Shown: positions 6,708-13,453 of the stretch, piece after piece
Position numbering within the stretch: position 1 is the first letter of the stretch
Layout of the letters: each line of letters opens with the position of its first letter
From: an uncultured Oscillospiraceae bacterium
Lineage (GTDB): Bacteria > Bacillota > Clostridia > Oscillospirales > Acutalibacteraceae
Reading direction: 5' to 3'
Assembly (NCBI GenBank): GCA_900552925.1
Contig: USBH01000007.1
Location: 1 to 16,183, forward strand
Length of the DNA stretch: 16,183 nucleotides
The notes under the pieces: model-generated
Database searches by the model: none
Seen by the model: only the letters and a program-made list of their open reading frames with translations
Told to the model about the DNA's origin: nothing
Position numbers and translations under genes: made by a program

Positions 6708-6778
6708 AAAATAGCCCTTGACAGGAAGGCGTACCGTATGGTATGATAGGTACACCTCAGCATAGGGGCTATTTTTTT
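6708..6778 (+). terminator. Terminator-like inverted repeat enclosing the rpmG promoter
   Basis: AAAATAGCCC (6708-6717) and GGGCTATTTT (6766-6775) are perfect 10-bp complements, and the right arm continues into a T run (to 6778). This looks like a terminator for the upstream gene, but the loop is 48 nt and contains the next promoter. It is less certain than the other terminators in the window. Confidence 0.5.
6718..6747 (+). promoter_or_regulatory. Sigma-A promoter of rpmG-secE-nusG-rplK-rplA
   Basis: TTGACA (6718-6723), an 18-bp spacer, then TATGAT (6742-6747) with TGG just before it, an extended -10. No better promoter is visible before rplA ends, so it probably drives all five genes. The leader holds a small hairpin, TGGGG-CTGAA-CCCCA (6803-6817). 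Confidence 0.85.
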
Positions 6779-6846
6779 GCGCCTATTTTTTATGAGGGAG
6801 GCTGGGGCTGAACCCCAAATTTATTCCGTAAAACGGAGGTGCCGTC

Positions 6847-6996
6847 ATGAGAGTGAAAGTCGTATTGGCCTGCACGGAGTGCAAGCAGCGCAACTACAAC
6901 ACAAAGAAGAACAAGAAGAACGATCCCGACAGACTTGAGATGAACAAGTACTGCAGATTCTGCAAGAAGCATACGCTCCACAGAGAGACGAAGTAA
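6847..6996 (+). CDS. rpmG: 50S ribosomal protein L33 (zinc-ribbon type)
   Basis: The 49-residue translation [17 protein letters not shown]... ends in [16 protein letters not shown]. Two CxxC pairs (CTEC at 9-12 and CRFC at 36-39) make this the zinc-binding L33 form, a structural protein of the large ribosomal subunit near the E site. The length is standard for L33. The start is ATG at 6847 with GGAGGTG at 6835-6841. It is followed after 15 bp by secE, the usual order in Bacillota and many other bacteria. Confidence 0.97.
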   Translation: MRVKVVLACTECKQRNYNTKKNKKNDPDRLEMNKYCRFCKKHTLHRETK

Positions 6997-7011
6997 AGCG
7001 AGGACGAAAAA

Positions 7012-7245
7012 ATGGCCGAAACAACGAAAAAAGAAAACGGCTTTGTTCGCTTTATCAAGAGAGCAGGAAAGTTCTTCAAGGACTGCAAGGGCGAGATCAA
7101 GAAGATCGTGTGGCCTACGCCGAAGACTGTGTTCAAGAACGTCGGCGTCGTGCTCGTCACGATCATCATTCTGGCGCTCTTCATTTTCCTGCTGGATACC
7201 GTCTTTATGAATCTGCTCGGCCTCGTCATGGAAGTGGCGGGATAA
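7012..7245 (+). CDS. secE: Preprotein translocase subunit SecE
   Basis: A 77-residue membrane protein that clamps and stabilises SecY in the SecYEG protein-export channel. The short single-span form typical of Gram-positive bacteria is seen. It has a basic amphipathic N-terminal helix (FVRFIKRAGKFFKDCKGEIK), the hallmark KKIVWPTPK hinge (30-38), then one transmembrane helix (about 43-64, VGVVLVTIIILALFIFLL). The ATG at 7012 follows a modest GAGG. Its place between rpmG and nusG confirms the call. Confidence 0.96.
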   Translation: MAETTKKENGFVRFIKRAGKFFKDCKGEIKKIVWPTPKTVFKNVGVVLVTIIILALFIFLLDTVFMNLLGLVMEVAG

Positions 7246-7289
7246 GCCGCGCAGCGTAAGCGCGTTGATTTCAAAGCGGAGGAAACGAA

Positions 7290-7814
7290 ATGTCGGACGA
7301 AGCAAAATGGTATGTTGTTCATACCTATTCCGGGTATGAAAACAAGGTCGCGTCAAACCTGGAGAAGACGGTGGAAAACCATCAGCTTCAGGATTTGATC
7401 CATGAGATCCGCGTGCCCACGGAAAAGGTGCTTGAAGTTGGCTCCAACGGCAAGACCAAGGAAGTGGAGCGCAAGATTTTTCCGGGCTACGTCATCATCA
7501 AGATGATTCTGACGGATGAATCCTGGTACGCGGTTCGGAACATCCGCGGCTGCACGGGCTTCGTCGGCCCGTCTTCCAAGCCGATCCCGCTCACGGCCGA
7601 AGAGGTCGAGCGCCTCGGCGTGGAAACGCGGAATGTCGAAGTCTCCTACAAGGTCGGTGACAGCGTCCAGATCACCGACGGTCCGCTGGAAGGCTTTATC
7701 GGAACGGTGGACGAGATCGATATCGATAAGAATCGCATCCGCGTCACGGTTTCCATGTTTGGACGCGAAACGCCGGTCGACCTTGAGCTGGATCAGGCCG
7801 AGCCGGTAGACTGA
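7290..7814 (+). CDS. nusG: Transcription termination/antitermination factor NusG
   Basis: A 174-residue RNA-polymerase-bound elongation factor that suppresses pausing, or promotes it in some Gram-positives, and links transcription to translation or Rho. The NGN domain (about 6-105) shows KWYVVHTYSGYENKVASNLE and the conserved RKIFPGYVIIKM. The C-terminal KOW domain (about 120-174) shows VGDSVQITDGPLEGFIGTV and the FGRETPVDL strand. Length is typical. The start is ATG at 7290 with a GGAGG at 7278-7282. It precedes the rplK leader by a few bases. Confidence 0.98.
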   Translation: MSDEAKWYVVHTYSGYENKVASNLEKTVENHQLQDLIHEIRVPTEKVLEVGSNGKTKEVERKIFPGYVIIKMILTDESWYAVRNIRGCTGFVGPSSKPIPLTAEEVERLGVETRNVEVSYKVGDSVQITDGPLEGFIGTVDEIDIDKNRIRVTVSMFGRETPVDLELDQAEPVD

Positions 7815-7826
7815 TTACGGTAAATT

Positions 7827-7846
7827 GCGGATCTCCGCTTTTTATT
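7827..7846 (+). terminator. Short attenuator-like hairpin between nusG and rplK
   Basis: GCGG (7827-7830) and CCGC (7835-7838) with an ATCT loop are followed by TTTTTATT. The stem is short, so it would be a weak or partial terminator, perhaps lowering read-through from nusG into rplK, or only a processing site. Confidence 0.4.
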
Positions 7847-7848
7847 GA

Positions 7849-7911
7849 GGGGGACAATCCCCCTGTGGGAGGAACGTCAAAAATCAAACCGGACGTTCCG
7901 CCAGCAACCAC
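7849..7911 (+). promoter_or_regulatory. L1-type autoregulatory mRNA leader ahead of rplK
   Basis: A GGGGG-acaat-CCCCC hairpin (7849-7863) is followed by GTGGGAGG (7865-7872). GTGG (7865-7868) pairs with CCAC (7908-7911). GGAACGTC (7871-7878) pairs perfectly with GACGTTCC (7892-7899). This leaves an asymmetric internal loop (GCCAGCAA side). The layout resembles the L1-binding element that imitates the L1 stalk of 23S rRNA, by which free L1 represses rplK-rplA translation. Assignment rests on pattern and position. Confidence 0.68.
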
Positions 7912-7932
7912 GAATTTTGGAGGTGCAAAAAA

Positions 7933-8358
7933 ATGGCTCAGAAGGTTACGGGCTTTATCAAGCTCCAGATACCTGCCGGTAAAGCGACTCCGGCGCCACC
8001 GGTCGGACCGGCTCTCGGTCAGCACGGTGTTAACATCATGGCATTTACGAAGGAATTCAACGAGCGCACCAAGAATGACGCGGGTCTTGTGATCCCGGTC
8101 GTCATCACGGTTTACGCGGACCGTTCGTTTACCTTTGTGACAAAGACGCCGCCGGCCGCCGTTCTCATCAAGAAGGCATGCGGCATCGAAACCGCTTCGG
8201 GCACACCGAACAAGACGAAGGTCGCAAAGATTACCCGCGAGCAGGTAAAGAAGATCGCCGAGCAGAAAATGCCCGATCTCAACGCGGCGTCCATCGAGAG
8301 TGCGATGAGCATGATCGCCGGCACGGCGCGCAGCATGGGCATCGAAGTTGTAGATTAA
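7933..8358 (+). CDS. rplK: 50S ribosomal protein L11
   Basis: A 141-residue protein that binds the GTPase-associated centre of 23S rRNA at the base of the L7/L12 stalk; it is also needed for RelA-type stringent sensing and is the contact point of thiopeptides. The N-terminal domain has [23 protein letters not shown] (9-31; two proline hinges) and [12 protein letters not shown]. The C-terminal rRNA-binding domain has [14 protein letters not shown] and a final SMGIEVVD. Length is exact for the family. The start is ATG at 7933 after GGAGGTG. A long structured leader precedes it. Confidence 0.99.
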   Translation: MAQKVTGFIKLQIPAGKATPAPPVGPALGQHGVNIMAFTKEFNERTKNDAGLVIPVVITVYADRSFTFVTKTPPAAVLIKKACGIETASGTPNKTKVAKITREQVKKIAEQKMPDLNAASIESAMSMIAGTARSMGIEVVD

Positions 8359-8368
8359 TTTTACCCGG

Positions 8369-8405
8369 GTGGGAGGAAACTCTCTGAGAATCCGATATTC
8401 ACCAC
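8369..8405 (+). promoter_or_regulatory. Second L1-like RNA motif, ahead of rplA
   Basis: GTGGGAGGAA (8369-8378) repeats the first ten bases of the motif at 7865. GTGG (8369-8372) can pair with CCAC (8402-8405), and GGA (8375-8377) with TCC (8391-8393). An apical TCTC-TGAGA element lies inside. It ends 16 bases before the rplA start, beside its AGGAGG site. The inner stem is weaker than in the first copy. Confidence 0.5.
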
Positions 8406-8421
8406 TTTAGGAGGAACTTGA

Positions 8422-9114
8422 ATGAAACACGGTAAAAAGTATGTCGACGGCGCAAAGCTGGTCGAGCGCAGCCGTCTTTACGATACGGAAGAAGCGCTGG
8501 ATCTCTGCATCAAGACAGGTACAGCAAAGTTCGACGAGACCGTTGAAGTCCACGTGAAGCTGGGCGTCGACGGCCGTCATGCGGACCAGCAGGTCCGCGG
8601 CGCGATTGTCCTGCCGCACGGCACGGGTAAGTCCGTCCGTGTGCTCGCAATCTGCAAGCCGGAGAAGGAAGAGGAAGCCCGCAATGCCGGCGCCGATTTT
8701 GTCGGCGGCAACGACATGATCCAGAAGATCCAGTCCGAAGGCTGGATGGATTTCGACGTCGTCGTCACCACCCCGGACATGATGGGTATGGTCGGCCGCC
8801 TCGGTAAGGTGCTCGGCCCGCGCGGCCTCATGCCGAACCCGAAGGCCGGTACGGTTACCCCGGACATCGCCCGTGCCATCACGGAAGCGAAGGCCGGTAA
8901 GATCGAGTACCGCCTCGACAAGACGAATATCATCCACTGCCCGATCGGCAAGGTTTCCTTCGGCGCGGAGAAGCTGCTCGTCAACTTCAACACGCTGCTC
9001 GAAGCCATCAACAAGGCGAAGCCGGCTGCTGCGAAGGGCCAGTATATCCGCTCCTGCGTCGTTGCGGCGACGATGGGCCCCGGCATCAAGATCAACCCGA
9101 ATAAGGTCGGCTGA
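8422..9114 (+). CDS. rplA: 50S ribosomal protein L1
   Basis: A 230-residue two-domain protein of the mobile L1 stalk that helps release deacylated tRNA from the E site. In many bacteria it is also the translational repressor of its own rplK-rplA mRNA. Visible are the N-terminal [14 protein letters not shown], the conserved [14 protein letters not shown], and the signature [15 protein letters not shown] (about 133-147). The closing strand [14 protein letters not shown] and C-terminal KINPNKV are also present. Length is normal. The start is ATG at 8422 with AGGAGG nearby. No terminator hairpin is seen after it; the rplJ promoter begins only 20 bases downstream. Confidence 0.99.
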   Translation: MKHGKKYVDGAKLVERSRLYDTEEALDLCIKTGTAKFDETVEVHVKLGVDGRHADQQVRGAIVLPHGTGKSVRVLAICKPEKEEEARNAGADFVGGNDMIQKIQSEGWMDFDVVVTTPDMMGMVGRLGKVLGPRGLMPNPKAGTVTPDIARAITEAKAGKIEYRLDKTNIIHCPIGKVSFGAEKLLVNFNTLLEAINKAKPAAAKGQYIRSCVVAATMGPGIKINPNKVG

Positions 9115-9134
9115 TCCGGAATCTGAAAAAAGCC

Positions 9135-9163
9135 TTGACAGACTCTCTCTGTCATGCTATAAT
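9135..9163 (+). promoter_or_regulatory. Perfect-consensus sigma-A promoter of rplJ-rplL
   Basis: TTGACA (9135-9140), a 17-bp spacer, then TATAAT (9158-9163) with TGC before it. Every core base matches consensus, fitting very high expression. A 7-bp dyad, TGACAGA-ctctc-TCTGTCA (9136-9154), overlaps the -35 and most of the spacer. Confidence 0.96.
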
Positions 9164-9169
9164 AATTAA

Positions 9170-9305
9170 GCTGTTTTCACCAGAGACAGCAGGTGCACGA
9201 CACAAACCACAGGTTTGTGCGCATAAAACGGATTTTCCGTGCCTGCCGAGGAGAGAGTAAAGCAAGGATGCGCTTCGTTTCAGAAGCGGTATTTTCGGAA
9301 TCTTT
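9170..9305 (+). ncRNA. L10 (rplJ) ribosomal protein leader
   Basis: The leader contains the conserved CAGAGACAGCAGG (9181-9193) and CCTGCCGAGG (9242-9251) segments typical of Bacillota rplJ leaders. GCAG/CTGC and GCACG (9195-9199)/CGTGC (9238-9242) pair, and the hairpin CACAAACC-aca-GGTTTGTG (9201-9219) lies within. L10 in complex with L7/L12 binds this element to repress its operon. It sits between the promoter and a downstream attenuator, the known arrangement. Confidence 0.86.
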
Positions 9306-9339
9306 ACGCCCCTCTGCGCAGATGCGGAGGGGCGTTTTT
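9306..9339 (+). terminator. Attenuator terminator of the rplJ leader
   Basis: ACGCCCCTC (9306-9314) pairs with GAGGGGCGT (9327-9335), extended inward by TGC/GCG pairs (one is a T-G wobble), and is followed by five T (9335-9339). It lies 44 bp upstream of the rplJ start and inside its transcript, so it is expected to be conditional: L10 binding to the leader would favour it. Confidence 0.9.
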
Positions 9340-9382
9340 CGTGCAGTATATTGGTATTTCACATTGTCGGAGGTGAAACGAA

Positions 9383-9934
9383 TTGCCCAGTCAGAAAATT
9401 TTGGAGCAGAAGCAGGCTCAGGTCGCGGCGCTCACTGAGGCTTTGAAGAACAGCGTCACCGGCGTTATCGTCAACTATGAAGGCATCAATGTCGAGGACG
9501 ATACGAAGCTCAGAAAGTCTCTCCGCGAGGCCGGCTGCAAATATCAGGTCGTCAAGAACACCCTCCTCTCCCGCGCGCTGAAGGAAGCGGGCATCGAGGG
9601 ACTCGACAGCGTTCTCGAAGGCACGACCGCGATCGCGATGAGCGAGAGCGACTATGCCGCAGGCGCGAAGATCCTCTGCGAATACGCGGAGACGGCGGCC
9701 AAGGCGAACAAGAAGTTTGCGGTTAAGGCCGGCTTCATCGACGGCGCTGCAGTGGATGCAGCCGGTGTCGATGCGCTTGCCAAGCTGCCCAGCAAGGAAG
9801 TGCTCATTGCGCAGGTTCTCGGCGGCTTCAACGCGCCGATCCAGGGCTTTGCCAATGTCATGAGCGGCACGATCCGCGGTCTCGCCGTCGCGCTCAACGC
9901 GATCTGCGAGAAGAAGGCGGCCGCTGCCGAATAA
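9383..9934 (+). CDS. rplJ: 50S ribosomal protein L10
   Basis: A 183-residue protein that anchors L7/L12 dimers to the ribosome and binds its own leader RNA. The N-terminal MPSQKILEQKQAQVAALTEAL, the conserved YQVVKNTLLSRALKEAG and the GFINAP-like GGFNAPIQGFANVM region (about 150-163) are typical. A C-terminal helix (SGTIRGLAVALNAICEKKA) docks L7/L12. The start is a TTG at 9383, supported by GGAGGTG at 9369-9375 seven bases upstream and by the usual MPS N-terminus; there is no in-frame ATG nearby. A non-AUG start on a highly expressed gene may be part of its control. Confidence 0.98.
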   Translation: MPSQKILEQKQAQVAALTEALKNSVTGVIVNYEGINVEDDTKLRKSLREAGCKYQVVKNTLLSRALKEAGIEGLDSVLEGTTAIAMSESDYAAGAKILCEYAETAAKANKKFAVKAGFIDGAAVDAAGVDALAKLPSKEVLIAQVLGGFNAPIQGFANVMSGTIRGLAVALNAICEKKAAAAE

Positions 9935-9949
9935 TTCGTTTTTCGAATT
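9933..9949 (+). other. Small hairpin between rplJ and rplL
   Basis: AATTCG (9933-9938), a TTTTT loop and CGAATT (9944-9949) overlap the rplJ stop codon and are followed by TTTTAAA. It is AT-rich and too weak to be a firm terminator. It could be a processing or pausing site helping rplL to be made in excess over rplJ. Confidence 0.3.
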
Positions 9950-9995
9950 TTAAACCAACCAAGACTTTATATCAATTTTAACGGAGGTTCATACC

Positions 9996-10373
9996 ATGTC
10001 TGAGAAGGTTACAAATCTTATTGAAGAAGTTAAGGCTCTTACCGTTCTCGAGCTCTCCGAGCTCGTCAAGGCGCTCGAAGAGGAGTTCGGCGTTTCCGCT
10101 GCTGCTCCGGCTGCTGTCGCTGTTGCTGCTCCGGCTGCTGCTGCTCCGGCTGCTGAAGAGAAGACCGAGTTCGACGTTATCCTCAAGTCCGCTGGCGCGA
10201 ACAAGATCAACGTCATCAAGGTTGTCAAGGAAGCTACCGGCCTGGGCCTGAAGGAAGCTAAGGCGCTCGTCGACGAGGCTCCGAAGGCTGTCAAGGAAGG
10301 CATCTCCAAGGACGACGCTGAGGCGCTCAAGACGAAGCTCACCGAGGCTGGCGCTGAAGTCGAAGTTAAGTAA
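9996..10373 (+). CDS. rplL: 50S ribosomal protein L7/L12
   Basis: A 125-residue acidic stalk protein, present in multiple copies per ribosome, that recruits and activates translational GTPases. The N-terminal dimerisation helices ([34 protein letters not shown], about 1-34) are followed by an Ala/Pro flexible hinge (35-53). The globular C-terminal domain has [38 protein letters not shown] and ends in VEVK. Length is standard. The start is ATG at 9996 with CGGAGG. Alanine codons in the hinge are almost all GCT although the region is GC-rich, a sign of selection for abundant tRNA use. Confidence 0.99.
   Translation: MSEKVTNLIEEVKALTVLELSELVKALEEEFGVSAAAPAAVAVAAPAAAAPAAEEKTEFDVILKSAGANKINVIKVVKEATGLGLKEAKALVDEAPKAVKEGISKDDAEALKTKLTEAGAEVEVK
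10101..10154 (+). repeat. Three copies of a 15-bp repeat in the rplL hinge
   Basis: GCTGCTCCGGCTGCT occurs at 10101-10115, 10125-10139 and 10140-10154, each encoding AAPAA of the flexible hinge. The second and third copies are tandem. Hinge length could change by slippage without a frameshift. Confidence 0.9.
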
Positions 10374-10390
10374 TTTCATTTCCGGCATCA

Positions 10391-10431
10391 AACCGCAGAA
10401 GCAGGGTTTCCCGCTTCTGCGGTTTTCTTTT
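10391..10431 (+). terminator. Rho-independent terminator of rplJ-rplL
   Basis: AACCGCAGAAGC (10391-10402) pairs with GCTTCTGCGGTT (10413-10424), with an inner GGG-ttt-CCC and one bulged A, followed by TTTTCTTTTT. It ends the operon directly after rplL; no rpoB follows. Confidence 0.95.
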
Positions 10432-10630
10432 TGCCTGGCGCGCAGGGCGCGAACCCGGGCAGTCGATCTTCCGAAAAACGCAGGGCGTGCGCGGCGCATA
10501 TGCGGCCGTTCGGCTGGGCGCCCGAATCCGCATGTGCTTTTCTTGCACAGGCTGCGGCTTGTTGGCTGTACCGGTAATCGATAGGAAAAGAGCGCGGGGC
10601 AGGTCCGCGGGATTATTTACAATCTGTTCA
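10432..10630. other. Spacer with no recognisable gene
   Basis: About 200 bp between the rplL terminator and the MarR promoter. It is GC-rich at first and AT-rich after ~10610. Short open frames here have no ribosome binding site or family resemblance. I see no tRNA, terminator or repeat. Confidence 0.6.
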
Positions 10631-10659
10631 TTGCTTTTTCAATGCCCGCCTGCTAGAAT
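10631..10659 (+). promoter_or_regulatory. Sigma-A promoter of the MarR-ABC operon
   Basis: TTGCTT (10631-10636), a 17-bp spacer, then TAGAAT (10654-10659) preceded by TGC. The -10 overlaps the first operator half-site, so regulator binding should exclude RNA polymerase. Confidence 0.82.
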
Positions 10660-10708
10660 ACTTCAATAGTAAATAGTTCAATTTTGAATTATTGCATTTT
10701 GAAGTATT
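10657..10708. promoter_or_regulatory. Four-half-site operator, probably for the MarR regulator
   Basis: Forward half-sites AATACTTCAA (10657-10666) and AATAGTTCAA (10672-10681) are mirrored by TTGAATTATT (10684-10693) and TTGAAGTATT (10699-10708). The outer pair is a perfect inverted repeat and the inner pair has one mismatch; both share one dyad centre (between 10682 and 10683). Same-direction half-sites are spaced 15 bp start to start. Confidence 0.8.
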
Positions 10709-10728
10709 TTAGCAAAGGAGAGAGCGAG

Positions 10729-11226
10729 ATGCGGGAAGAAGGGATAGAAGCCGCCTACGTGTTCGACAGCTTTGTGGCCTCGCACATGGAGATGATGCAC
10801 CGCGCGATGCGCGCAAAGCTCCGCTCGATGGCGGAGGAAATCGGTGTTCCGCTGAAGATCCTCGAGCTTGTGATGGTGATTGCCGCGGGCGAGATCGACA
10901 CGGCCGGGGAAATCGCGGATAAGTTCGGCGTTTCCCGGTCGCTTCTGAGCAAGAATGTGGAGGAAGCCGTCCGCGCGGGCTATATTGAAACGGCGCAGGA
11001 TGAGAAGGACCGGCGCGTCGTGCGCCTGCGGCTCACACAGCGCGCGCAGGAGGCGGCCGGGCGCTGCAGGGCGATCCGGAAGGATTTTTATGGATCGGTC
11101 TGCGCCGGCATCGACGGCGAATCGCTGAAGGTCTGCCTGCAGGTGCTGCAGCAGATGTGGAAAAACATAACGGGCATGACGGCGCAGACAGAGGGCGCCG
11201 CCTCGTGCGGAAAGGGAGATCGGTGA
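10729..11226 (+). CDS. MarR-family transcriptional regulator
   Basis: A 165-residue winged-helix regulator. The helix-turn-helix is at about 57-80 (DTAGEIADKFGVSRSLLSKNVEEAV), and the beta wing DEKDRRVVRLRLT (91-103) carries the Asp-Arg pattern typical of MarR/SlyA proteins. The helices at each end form the dimer and ligand site. I chose the ATG at 10729 because AAGGAGAG lies at 10715-10722. An upstream in-frame TTG at 10684 falls inside the operator and lacks a ribosome binding site. Seven bases separate its stop from the first ABC gene. Such regulator-first operons are usually autorepressed and induced by a compound the transporter removes; here the compound is unknown. Confidence 0.93.
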   Translation: MREEGIEAAYVFDSFVASHMEMMHRAMRAKLRSMAEEIGVPLKILELVMVIAAGEIDTAGEIADKFGVSRSLLSKNVEEAVRAGYIETAQDEKDRRVVRLRLTQRAQEAAGRCRAIRKDFYGSVCAGIDGESLKVCLQVLQQMWKNITGMTAQTEGAASCGKGDR

Positions 11227-11233
11227 ACCAAAC

Positions 11234-13453
11234 ATGAAACTGCTTGTCAAATATCTGAAGCCCTTTGTGCTGCCGGCGCTGCTCTGCATTCTGCTGCTGT
11301 TCGGGCAGGCCATGTGTGACCTGACGCTGCCGAACATGATGAGCGACATCGTCAACACGGGCATCCAGCAGGGCGGCATCGACGAGGCGCTGCCGGAAGT
11401 GATGAACGCCTCGGGCGTGGAGCTGCTCGCCGTCTTTATGGATGCCGAGGAGGAAGCGGATTTCCGCGCGGCGTATACGCCCGTGGAGCAGGGCGGCAGC
11501 CGCGAGGCGGCGCTTGCGGAGGATTATACGGCGATCGGCGATGTACAGGCGGTCGAAATGACCGGCGACGCCGAGACGGAGGCCGCGGCAGCCGAAGCGT
11601 ACAGCAAGGCGGCCTATGCGTTTCTGACCTTCCTGCAGAGCATGGGCGAGCAGGCCGGCGAAACGCTCGACGCGGAGAGCGGCATCCAGAATGTGGATAT
11701 GAACCGGCTCTACGCGATGACGCCGATGCTGGCACAGCTGCCGCCGGCGCAGATTGAATCCGCCATGCAGGAGGCGGAAAACGCGCAGTCGATGATCGGC
11801 TCGCAGGTCGGCACCTCCTTCACGGGGCTTTTCTACCGCGAGCTCGGCCTCGACATGGAGGCAAAGCAGCAGGGCTATATCGTCATGAAGGGCCTCGAGA
11901 TGCTCGGCGTCGCGCTGCTCGGCGTTGCCGCCGCGATACTCGTCGGCTTCTTCGCCTCGCGCATTTCGGCCGCAGTCGGCCGGCAGATGCGCCGGGATGT
12001 GTTCCAGAAGGTCGAGAGCTTCTCGAATACGGAATTCGACCATTTCTCGACCGCTTCGCTGATCACCCGCACGACGAACGACGTCACGCAGGTGCAGATG
12101 CTGATCTCGATGGGCCTGCGGCTGATGTGCTACGCGCCGATCATGGGCATCGGCGGCATCATCTTCGCGCTGCAGAAGAGCACCTCGCTGAGCTGGATCA
12201 TCGCGCTCGCCGTCATCGTCCTGGTCTGCGCGAGCCTCGTGATCCTGCGCGTCGCGATGCCGAAGTTCAAGCTGCTGCAGAAGCTGACCGACCGGCTGAA
12301 CCTCGTCAGCCGCGAAAACCTGAGCGGCCTGCTCGTCGTGCGCGCGTTCTCGAACGAGGGCTTTGAGGAGAAGCGCTTCGACACGGCGAATCAGGACCTC
12401 GCGTGGACGAACCGCTTCACGCAGCGCGTCATGTCGTTTGCGATGCCGTTCATGATGCTGCTGATGAACCTCGTCTCACTGCTCATCATGTGGGTCGGCG
12501 GCCACGCGATCGCCGAATCGACGATGCAGGTCGGCGACATGATGGCGTACATCCAGTACGCGATGCAAATCATCATGTCGTTCCTGTTCATCACGATGAT
12601 CTTCATCATGGTGCCGCGCGCGATGGTTTCAGCGCAGCGCATCACCGAAGTGCTCGATACCGAGCTTTCGATCCGCGACCCCGAGCAGCCGAAAACGCTG
12701 GGCGACGCGGCGGGCGACCTCGTGTTCGACGACGTCAGCTTCCGCTACGGCAACGCCGAGGAGGACACGCTCAGCCACATCAGCTTCACGGCGAAGCGCG
12801 GCGAGACGACGGCCTTCATCGGTGCGACGGGCGCGGGCAAGTCGACGCTCGTCAACCTGATCCCGCGCTTTTACGACGTGACCGCCGGCGCGGTGCGCTT
12901 GAACGGCGTGGACGTCCGCGACGTGCGGCAGGCCGAGCTGCGCGAACAGATCGGCTACGTGCCGCAGAAGGGCGTGCTGTTCTCCGGCACGATCGCCTCG
13001 AACGTCCGCTACGGCCGGGAGGACGCTGACGAACAGGCCGTGCTGGAAGCGCTCGACTGCGCGCAGGCCAGCGAATTCGTCTCCGAGCTGCCCGGCGGCA
13101 CCGAAAACCCGATCGCGCAGGGCGGCACGAACGTCTCCGGCGGGCAGAAGCAGCGCCTTGCGATCGCGCGCGCTCTGGTGCGCAAAGCGCCGGTCTATAT
13201 CTTCGACGACAGCTTTTCCGCGCTCGACTTCCGGACCGACGCAAAGCTGCGCCGTGCGCTCGCGACGTTCACAAAGGATTCGATCGTGCTGATCGTCGCG
13301 CAGCGGGTCTCGACGATCCTGAACGCCGAGCAGATCATCGTGCTCGACGAGGGCCGGATCGTCGGCAAGGGCACGCACCGCGAGCTGCTGGAGACGTGCC
13401 CGACCTACCGCGAGATCGCGGAAAGCCAGCTTTCAAAGGAGGAATTGGCATGA
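11234..13453 (+). CDS. ABC exporter half-transporter, degenerate-site subunit with large extracytoplasmic insert
   Basis: A 739-residue fused permease-ATPase, one half of a type IV (multidrug-type) exporter in the cytoplasmic membrane. TM1 is about 11-28 and TM2 about 218-241. Between them lies an Ala/Glu/Gln-rich insert (about 45-212) far longer than the usual ~30-residue loop. In the ATPase domain, Walker A is GATGAGKST (530-538) and the signature is VSGGQ (634-638). In Walker B (YIFDDSFSALD) the catalytic Glu is replaced by D659, and the H-loop has Q690 instead of His (VAQRVSTI). These are marks of the non-hydrolysing site in asymmetric heterodimers such as TM287/288. The stop overlaps the partner's start (ATGA 13450-13453). 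GGGAG is 15 bases before the ATG, a loose spacing. Confidence 0.94.
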   Translation: MKLLVKYLKPFVLPALLCILLLFGQAMCDLTLPNMMSDIVNTGIQQGGIDEALPEVMNASGVELLAVFMDAEEEADFRAAYTPVEQGGSREAALAEDYTAIGDVQAVEMTGDAETEAAAAEAYSKAAYAFLTFLQSMGEQAGETLDAESGIQNVDMNRLYAMTPMLAQLPPAQIESAMQEAENAQSMIGSQVGTSFTGLFYRELGLDMEAKQQGYIVMKGLEMLGVALLGVAAAILVGFFASRISAAVGRQMRRDVFQKVESFSNTEFDHFSTASLITRTTNDVTQVQMLISMGLRLMCYAPIMGIGGIIFALQKSTSLSWIIALAVIVLVCASLVILRVAMPKFKLLQKLTDRLNLVSRENLSGLLVVRAFSNEGFEEKRFDTANQDLAWTNRFTQRVMSFAMPFMMLLMNLVSLLIMWVGGHAIAESTMQVGDMMAYIQYAMQIIMSFLFITMIFIMVPRAMVSAQRITEVLDTELSIRDPEQPKTLGDAAGDLVFDDVSFRYGNAEEDTLSHISFTAKRGETTAFIGATGAGKSTLVNLIPRFYDVTAGAVRLNGVDVRDVRQAELREQIGYVPQKGVLFSGTIASNVRYGREDADEQAVLEALDCAQASEFVSELPGGTENPIAQGGTNVSGGQKQRLAIARALVRKAPVYIFDDSFSALDFRTDAKLRRALATFTKDSIVLIVAQRVSTILNAEQIIVLDEGRIVGKGTHRELLETCPTYREIAESQLSKEELA

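Noticed and set aside
6731..6753. GTACC/GGTAC inverted pair around the -10 of the rpmG promoter
   Set aside because: Five-base arms are expected by chance and no regulator is implied.
10487..10669. A 60-codon plus-strand frame ahead of the MarR gene
   Set aside because: No ribosome binding site, cysteine-rich by chance, and it runs through the MarR promoter and into its operator.
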